From NCBI GenBank assembly GCA_015061945.1, contig SUVP01000004.1:124001-188000 (forward strand): DNA of 64,000 nucleotides, read 5' to 3'. Made by a program: the position numbers and the translations under genes. The stretch is from Opitutales bacterium (GTDB taxonomy: Bacteria > Verrucomicrobiota > Verrucomicrobiia > Opitutales > Intestinicryptomonadaceae). The notes under the pieces were generated by a model. It did not search any database, was not told the origin of the DNA, and saw nothing but the letters and a program-made list of their open reading frames with translations. This document shows, piece by piece, positions 59,044 to 64,000 of the stretch (position 1 is the first letter of the stretch; the number at the start of each line of letters is the position of its first letter).

Positions 59044-60165
59044 ATGAAAAAAACTATATTATCCACACTACTTACAAGTTTCTTGACGTTCTCGGCATTC
59101 GCCCAAACGCAAGAAGAAATGGCTACTCTCAAAGATTTGGGCGAAGCAAAACTGTCCGACCCAAACTCGACATCGCTCATCATTTTTGGCGATCCACAAA
59201 CCTACACGCAGTTTGCAATCAATCATCCGATTTTAGATATGATGGCAGAATGGATCGTCAGCAAGAGAAAGAAATTGAATATCAAAGGTATTCTCTGCAC
59301 TGGAGACCTCGTGCAATACAATGGTATTCTCACAGAAAAACCTCATATTTGCGACCAAACTAATGTTCAAATGTGGGAAGCTGTAAAGCGTGCTTTCGAC
59401 AAATTCAACAATCTCATTCCATATATCGTTACAACAGGCAATCACGATTACGGCTATAAATGGGCAGAAACCGAACAAACTTTCTTCCCAAAATATTTCA
59501 ATGCGTCAAATAGCAGAGTGAATCGAGAAATGCTTATCGCAACTGCTCCAAACAGAGCAGGTTTACATACGCTTGAGAACTCGGCACACTTGCTTGAAAT
59601 TGGGGGCAAGTGGGACAAACTTCTTGTTATAACTTTGGAATTTAAACCTCGCCAAGAAGTGCTTGTATGGGCAAAAAGCATTCTCGATAAGAAAGAATAC
59701 GCCAACACAAGAGCTATCATTTTGACTCACCATTTCCTCAATACCAACGCCACAATATCAAAGAAAAAAGGTTATAAAATGGCTGGCGTTTCTGCTCAAG
59801 AAATTTGGGATGAACTTATTTCAAAATGTCCAAACGTTGTTATGACTGTAAGTGGACACGTTACAAGCACGACTTTTAAAGGAAGTTCAGTTTGTGCAAC
59901 CTTTACAAACGACGCTGGTGGAAAAGTTTTTTCTATGATGTTTAACCCGCAAAAACTCGGTGGTGGATACACTGGCAATGGTGGCGATGGCTGGATTCGC
60001 ATTCTTGAATTGCTCCCAGACGGCGAAACAATCAAGGCTTCAACCTACTCACCACTATTTGGCATCTCTCCATTGACAAGAAATATATCTTGGCGAACAG
60101 CTCCGTCGGATATGTTTGAATTTAAGTTGGCAAGACCGATAGAAAAAGCAAATTCGGCACAATAA
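59044..60165 (+). CDS. Secreted metallophosphoesterase
   Basis: 373 residues with a signal peptide (cut near AFAQT). Metal-binding motifs of the calcineurin-like family are mostly present: GDPQ near residue 49, GDLVQYN near 88, GNHDYG near 137, LTHH near 234 and SGHVTS near 269, so unlike the protein at 40139 it should be active. Substrate unknown. It follows rsmE by 19 bases and ends in a bidirectional terminator. Confidence 0.85.
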   Translation: MKKTILSTLLTSFLTFSAFAQTQEEMATLKDLGEAKLSDPNSTSLIIFGDPQTYTQFAINHPILDMMAEWIVSKRKKLNIKGILCTGDLVQYNGILTEKPHICDQTNVQMWEAVKRAFDKFNNLIPYIVTTGNHDYGYKWAETEQTFFPKYFNASNSRVNREMLIATAPNRAGLHTLENSAHLLEIGGKWDKLLVITLEFKPRQEVLVWAKSILDKKEYANTRAIILTHHFLNTNATISKKKGYKMAGVSAQEIWDELISKCPNVVMTVSGHVTSTTFKGSSVCATFTNDAGGKVFSMMFNPQKLGGGYTGNGGDGWIRILELLPDGETIKASTYSPLFGISPLTRNISWRTAPSDMFEFKLARPIEKANSAQ

Positions 60166-60172
60166 CAACCAC

Positions 60173-60207
60173 AAAAAAATCCTCCAAAATTCTTGGAGGA
60201 TTTTTTT
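60173..60207. terminator. Bidirectional terminator between the phosphoesterase and LptF/G genes
   Basis: Perfect 15-bp inverted repeat (60173-60187 with 60193-60207), 5-base loop, A7/T7 ends, between convergent genes. Confidence 0.9.
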
Positions 60208-60214
60208 GTATGAA

Positions 60215-61360
60215 CTAATTTTTTGATGCTCGCCAAATGAGTATTGCACCTGTTGCTTGGAATATCAAGTTGGGCAACCATATCAAAATATCTGGACGCA
60301 ACGTTGGATATTTTTCAAGCCACGATATTACAACTGTCATTATGTAATATGTCATTGCAAGTGCCAATGCTATTGCCAAGTTCGCAAATGTTTCTGTACG
60401 GCTTGCTTTAATTCCAAGCGGAACTGCAAGCACCACCATCGAGAAAATCGAGAACGCCATTGCGATATTTTTTTGAATTTGCAACTGCACTTCTATCTTA
60501 TCGCGATAAGCAAGCTCTGGTGTAGTCTGTTCGATTGGGCGTGGATGCCAAGTTTTGCGAGCTTGCATAAGCTCGCCAAAGGTCATTCTCTTTAAGCGTT
60601 TACTGCCTTTATCCATCGAACCGATAATATCGTTTAACGGAAGTTTTATCAAAAGTTCGTCGAAACGTGCCGACGGCAATGGCTTGCGTAGATTTTCAGG
60701 GTCATCACCTCGAGAACGTTCTGCACTTCCATTTTTTAAAGTAAGTACAATTTCGTCATTTTTGTCGTCATAAGAAAGAACACCACGTTCCGACTGAATT
60801 GAAATCTTTGCACGGCCCTGCTTATCGAGTTCCCAAATTCTGAAACTTACAAGCTCTTTCCCTTCTGCAGAATTTGCATAAATCACATACCCTGGGAAAT
60901 CTCTAATAAACGAACCAGGTTGGATAAATTGAAGTGGATTCGCTCTAATTACATTTTTTAATGCGGTTTTATAAGCGTGGTTAGCTGCCGGTGCATAATA
61001 AAAATTTATTGCTACCGAAAATATCGACGCACAAATTGCGATAAAAAACACGGGAGCAGCCATTGCAAAAATCGAACGTCCACAAGCTTTCATTGCAACA
61101 ATTTCGCTTTGAGCCGACATTCTGCCGAACACCAAAAGAATGCCTGTCAGCATCCCCATTGGCAATGCGTACGGAATCACTCCAGGGATGATAAGTGCGA
61201 CAATATACAAGAAGAAAGAAATAGAAAGTCTACCTGCAGTCAAATCGCCCATAACTTCTTTCAGGATATTGCCAAGCACGAGCACAAACACAAACAGTGC
61301 GACCGTCATAAGTGCCGCCACTAATACTTGATTAAATATATATTTATTTAGAGTGCCCAT
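60215..61360 (-). CDS. LptF/LptG family lipopolysaccharide export permease
   Basis: 381-residue YjgP/YjgQ-type permease of the LPS transport complex. Six membrane helices (three at each end, about 12-115 and 300-375) flank a periplasmic jellyroll-like domain (about 130-290). The start GTLNKYIFNQVLVAALMTVALF and GMLTGILLVFGRMSAQSEIVAMKACG are typical. Only one of the pair is present here; the other (LptF or LptG) and the ATPase LptB must be elsewhere. Confidence 0.88.
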   Translation of the reverse strand: MGTLNKYIFNQVLVAALMTVALFVFVLVLGNILKEVMGDLTAGRLSISFFLYIVALIIPGVIPYALPMGMLTGILLVFGRMSAQSEIVAMKACGRSIFAMAAPVFFIAICASIFSVAINFYYAPAANHAYKTALKNVIRANPLQFIQPGSFIRDFPGYVIYANSAEGKELVSFRIWELDKQGRAKISIQSERGVLSYDDKNDEIVLTLKNGSAERSRGDDPENLRKPLPSARFDELLIKLPLNDIIGSMDKGSKRLKRMTFGELMQARKTWHPRPIEQTTPELAYRDKIEVQLQIQKNIAMAFSIFSMVVLAVPLGIKASRTETFANLAIALALAMTYYIMTVVISWLEKYPTLRPDILIWLPNLIFQATGAILIWRASKN

Positions 61361-61437
61361 TTAGAAAAAAGTTATTTAAGATATTTTCATCATACAAACA
61401 AAACGCAATCATAAAAAAATATAGCGTCTTGCATAGC

Positions 61438-62292
61438 TTATTTTTTCGACGATTTATTTTCTATTTGCGATGGATTCTTTTTGCTATATATTATTATTAC
61501 AACGCCAATGACAAATGTCAGCAAAGAGTAAAATGTGCCTCGGCTCAAACCAAATAGTAGCGATACCCCAACATCTGGCTCACGGAAAATCTCGCAAACT
61601 ACACGCATAACCGCATAAATAACAAGGAATTCGCCCGATAATCTGCCTGCTGGAAGTTTACCTTTCCAAAATCTCCACTGTAAAATTACAAATATCAAAA
61701 GACCTTCTGCAAATGCCTCGTACAACTGCGAGGGATGTCTTGCTGAAATATTTTCGAGTGCTACTCCCTGTGCTGAATTCGGAAAAATCATCGCCCACGA
61801 TACGTCTGACACTTTGCCCCACAATTCACCGTTTATAAAATTCGCCAATCGACCAAAGAAAATCCCTGGGGTTGCCGATATAACCACGATGTCGGCGACT
61901 GTCCAAAACGACACTTTTCTACTTTTTGCAAATAAAATCATTGCAATCACGCAACCGATAAATCCACCATGGCTCGCCATTCCGCCTTTCCAAATTTGAA
62001 AAAGAACAAGTGGGTTTTCCATAAAATTTGCAAAATCGTAAAACAACATATAACCGAGTCGTCCACCGACAATAACGCCAAAGAGCAAATATGTTATAAG
62101 CGACGAGTTGTCGTCGGGAGTGAGCGGACTTTTGCCTTTTTTGTAGTAATAATTAAACAAAAGTAATGCGACTACAAAACCAGCCAGATACGATAACCCA
62201 TACCACCTCACACCTTCCAAAAACCAACCTTCAGGAAAGCGAAATGCAAATGGGTCAAAATTTACAACGTAATGAGCAAATATATTTTCCAT
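61438..62292 (-). CDS. lgt: Prolipoprotein diacylglyceryl transferase
   Basis: 284-residue inner membrane enzyme that transfers diacylglycerol from phosphatidylglycerol (made via pgsA/pgpA in this window) to the lipobox cysteine of lipoproteins. VGGRLGYMLFYD, GGMASHGGFIG and the signature FGRLANFINGELWG are complete. The open frame runs to 62445 and would overlap the divergent aminotransferase gene; MENIFAHYVVNFDP at 62292 is the conventional start. Confidence 0.94.
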   Translation of the reverse strand: MENIFAHYVVNFDPFAFRFPEGWFLEGVRWYGLSYLAGFVVALLLFNYYYKKGKSPLTPDDNSSLITYLLFGVIVGGRLGYMLFYDFANFMENPLVLFQIWKGGMASHGGFIGCVIAMILFAKSRKVSFWTVADIVVISATPGIFFGRLANFINGELWGKVSDVSWAMIFPNSAQGVALENISARHPSQLYEAFAEGLLIFVILQWRFWKGKLPAGRLSGEFLVIYAVMRVVCEIFREPDVGVSLLFGLSRGTFYSLLTFVIGVVIIIYSKKNPSQIENKSSKK

Positions 62293-62354
62293 TGAAATAA
62301 TGTTTGAAGTATTTTCTTTATTCCCTAAATTAGACGAAGAAAAATTTTTTATCA

Positions 62355-63749
62355 ATGAAAGAATTCGACATAAAAGAACTAATTGAATCGCGTTCACGCG
62401 AAAATTACCAACTTCACGACAAGTATATGAACCGTACACTCGCAACGGTTCTGCAAACTATCGGTTTTGATAAATGTTATAAAAGTGCAAAGGGTGCATA
62501 TCTTTACGATTTCGACGGAAATGAATATCTCGATTTCCTCACAGGCTACGGCGTATTCGGTATGGGACGCAATCATCCGACAATCGCAAAAGCTGTCAAA
62601 GATGCTATCGATATGGATCTCTCAAATATGGTTCAGCTCGATTGTGCGTTGCTCAGCGGATTGCTCGCCGAAAGACTTGTAAAACTTTTGAATAACCGTT
62701 GCAATGCCGTATTCTTCTGCAACTCGGGGACAGAAGCAAACGAAGGTGCAATTAAATTTGCAAGAGCTCACACAAAACGTGAAAGAATTTTGTCGATGTC
62801 GAGCGGATACCACGGCTTGACCTATGGCTCACTTTCGTTGACAAAATCGCCTCACTTTCAAGACGGCTACGGCTCAATGCTCCCAGGGGTTGGCAATGTT
62901 CCACACTACGACATCGAAGCCCTCGAAGCCGAACTTAAAAAAGGCGATGTTGCCGGTTTTATTTTTGAACCAGTACAAGGTAAAGGTGTAAACTATCCGT
63001 CAGACGATTATTTCCCAAAAGCACAAGAACTCTGCCGTAAATACGGTACTTTGTTTATCGCTGACGAAGTTCAAACTGGACTTGGTCGCACAGGCAAGTG
63101 GTTCGGTTTTCAGCATTGGAATCTCGACCCCGACATTGTAACAGTCGCAAAAGCACTCAGTGGCGGATACGTTCCAACAGCGGCATTTATCACAACAAGA
63201 GAAATTCACCAAAGCTCGTTCTCAACGCTCGACAGATGCGTCGTACACTCGACAACATTCGGACGCAACAATCTCGCAATGGTTTGTGGGCTTGCGACAA
63301 TTTCTGTCCTCGAGAACGAAAATATGGTTGAAAATTGTGCGAAGATGGGTGCGTTGATGCTCGAAAAACTCAACGCTCTTAAAGAAAAACATTCGTACAT
63401 CAAAGAAGTTCGTGGGAAAGGTTTGATGATTGCTATCGAGTTCCAAGAACCGAAAGGACTCGGACAAAAGCTTGCGTGGAAATCACTAAAACTCGCAAAC
63501 GACGCACTCTTTACGCAAATGGTCGTAACATCTATGCTCGATAATCACAGAATCCTCACACAAGTTGCAAGCCACGGGCTCGACGCTATGAAGATTCTGC
63601 CAGCATTTGTTATCACAGAAAAAGATGTCGATAAATTTGTAAACGCTCTCGACGATGTTTTGTCGAACGCATCAAATCCAACTGGTCCGTTGTGGAAGTT
63701 TGGCACACGCCTTTTGAAAGCGTCGATGAATAATAAAAAAGGTCAATGA
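62355..63749 (+). CDS. Class III PLP-dependent aminotransferase, HpnO-like
   Basis: 464 residues of the ornithine/acetylornithine aminotransferase fold. CNSGTEANEGAIKFARAHT near residue 120, IADEVQTGLGRTGKWF near 236 and VAKALSGGYVPTA with the PLP lysine near 265 are clear. The pattern of the C-terminal half (DDxxPxA, STTFGRNNLAMVCGLA, ILTQVASH) resembles HpnO, which makes aminobacteriohopanetriol, more than acetylornithine aminotransferase. That sub-assignment is by recall of patterns and is uncertain. Its stop overlaps the next start (ATGA). Confidence 0.75.
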   Translation: MKEFDIKELIESRSRENYQLHDKYMNRTLATVLQTIGFDKCYKSAKGAYLYDFDGNEYLDFLTGYGVFGMGRNHPTIAKAVKDAIDMDLSNMVQLDCALLSGLLAERLVKLLNNRCNAVFFCNSGTEANEGAIKFARAHTKRERILSMSSGYHGLTYGSLSLTKSPHFQDGYGSMLPGVGNVPHYDIEALEAELKKGDVAGFIFEPVQGKGVNYPSDDYFPKAQELCRKYGTLFIADEVQTGLGRTGKWFGFQHWNLDPDIVTVAKALSGGYVPTAAFITTREIHQSSFSTLDRCVVHSTTFGRNNLAMVCGLATISVLENENMVENCAKMGALMLEKLNALKEKHSYIKEVRGKGLMIAIEFQEPKGLGQKLAWKSLKLANDALFTQMVVTSMLDNHRILTQVASHGLDAMKILPAFVITEKDVDKFVNALDDVLSNASNPTGPLWKFGTRLLKASMNNKKGQ

Positions 63750-64000
63750 TTACCTACGAACAATTCTGCGAGAATTGCAAACAACTTGAAGAACGTGTCG
63801 CAAATGCGTGCGAAAAATGCGGACGTGCGTGCGATAGTGTCCGTATTTTGCCCGTTACAAAAACTCACCCTGTCGATGCAGTTGAATATGCAAGCAGATA
63901 TGGATTTGCGTCGGTCGGAGAAAATCGGGTTCAAGAAATCGTCGAAAAATTCGACTCTGAACGTGGATGTAATTTGAAAATCGATTGGGAGTTAATCGGA
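63746..64000 (+). CDS. YggS-family PLP-binding protein (start only, truncated by window edge)
   Basis: 85 codons visible. The translation carries LPVTKTHPVDAVEYA, with the PLP lysine near residue 39, and GENRVQEIVEKF, the standard start of the YggS/PROSC family that maintains PLP homeostasis. It overlaps the aminotransferase gene by four bases (ATGA). Confidence 0.88.
   Translation, partial: MITYEQFCENCKQLEERVANACEKCGRACDSVRILPVTKTHPVDAVEYASRYGFASVGENRVQEIVEKFDSERGCNLKIDWELIG

Overview
The window looks like a chromosomal segment of a low-GC, Gram-negative member of the Verrucomicrobiota, probably near Opitutales; the rank is an inference. The strongest clue is a five-gene pilus-type locus (6116-13541) whose order and protein architectures match Akkermansia muciniphila Amuc_1098-Amuc_1102. 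Lipid A genes (lpxB, an LptF/G permease), a secretin and lipoprotein machinery (lgt) indicate a double-membrane envelope. Genes are tightly packed, often with ATGA or TAATG overlaps, and many operon ends carry strong, nearly symmetrical hairpin terminators.

Layout. 1-2937 (-): start of an AEC-type permease and two tandem CE7 acetyl xylan esterases. 3071-5931: nadA, tRNA-Lys, pgsA-pgpA (phosphatidylglycerol synthesis), coaD. 6116-13541 (-): secretin, PilP-like protein, Amuc_1100/PilO-like protein, a PilM-PilN fusion and an Amuc_1102-like secreted protein. 13594-16201 (-): hemC, ilvC, ilvN. 16348-18107: tRNA-Val, apbE, a cupin protein, HU. 18386-20778 (-): a four-gene Mu-like phage terminase module with no other phage genes. 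20930-22661: DUF1080 lipoprotein and hemB. 22704-28320 (+): cysS, ispH and five type II secretion pseudopilins (gspG-K). 28322-33331 (-): hrpB, an unknown secreted protein, a holin-like membrane protein, rarA. 33412-39892 (+): thiD, radC, tsaD, then hpnC, a fused hpnD-hpnE, hpnG and tRNA-Asn, followed by decayed tandem repeats. 40139-47507 (-): a degenerate metallophosphoesterase and two large secreted clan GH-A-like glycoside hydrolases. 47562-57733 (-): lpxB, a Gfo/Idh oxidoreductase, an AsmA-like protein, a DUF4340 protein and a Gld-type ABC transporter. 57836-64000: an acyl carrier protein with a long N-terminal extension, rsmE, a secreted metallophosphoesterase, an LptF/G permease, lgt, a class III aminotransferase resembling HpnO, and the start of a YggS-family gene.

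Three themes link the genes. First, envelope export: the PilMNOPQ-like set and the pseudopilins may together make a type II secretion or pilus machine, although no assembly ATPase, platform protein or prepilin peptidase lies in the window. Second, triterpenoid synthesis: ispH (isoprenoid supply), HpnC and HpnDE (farnesyl diphosphate to squalene), HpnG and an HpnO-like aminotransferase together suggest extended, perhaps amino-bearing, hopanoids, with the cyclase elsewhere. Third, polysaccharide use: secreted esterases, glycoside hydrolases and a DUF1080 lipoprotein fit a glycan-degrading lifestyle, possibly in a gut.

The least conventional features are the HpnD-HpnE and PilM-PilN fusions, the orphan Mu-like terminase module, the phosphatase-like protein lacking metal ligands, the 48-52 bp tandem repeats behind the tRNA-Asn terminator, and the CE7 pair with a patch of near-identity that suggests gene conversion.
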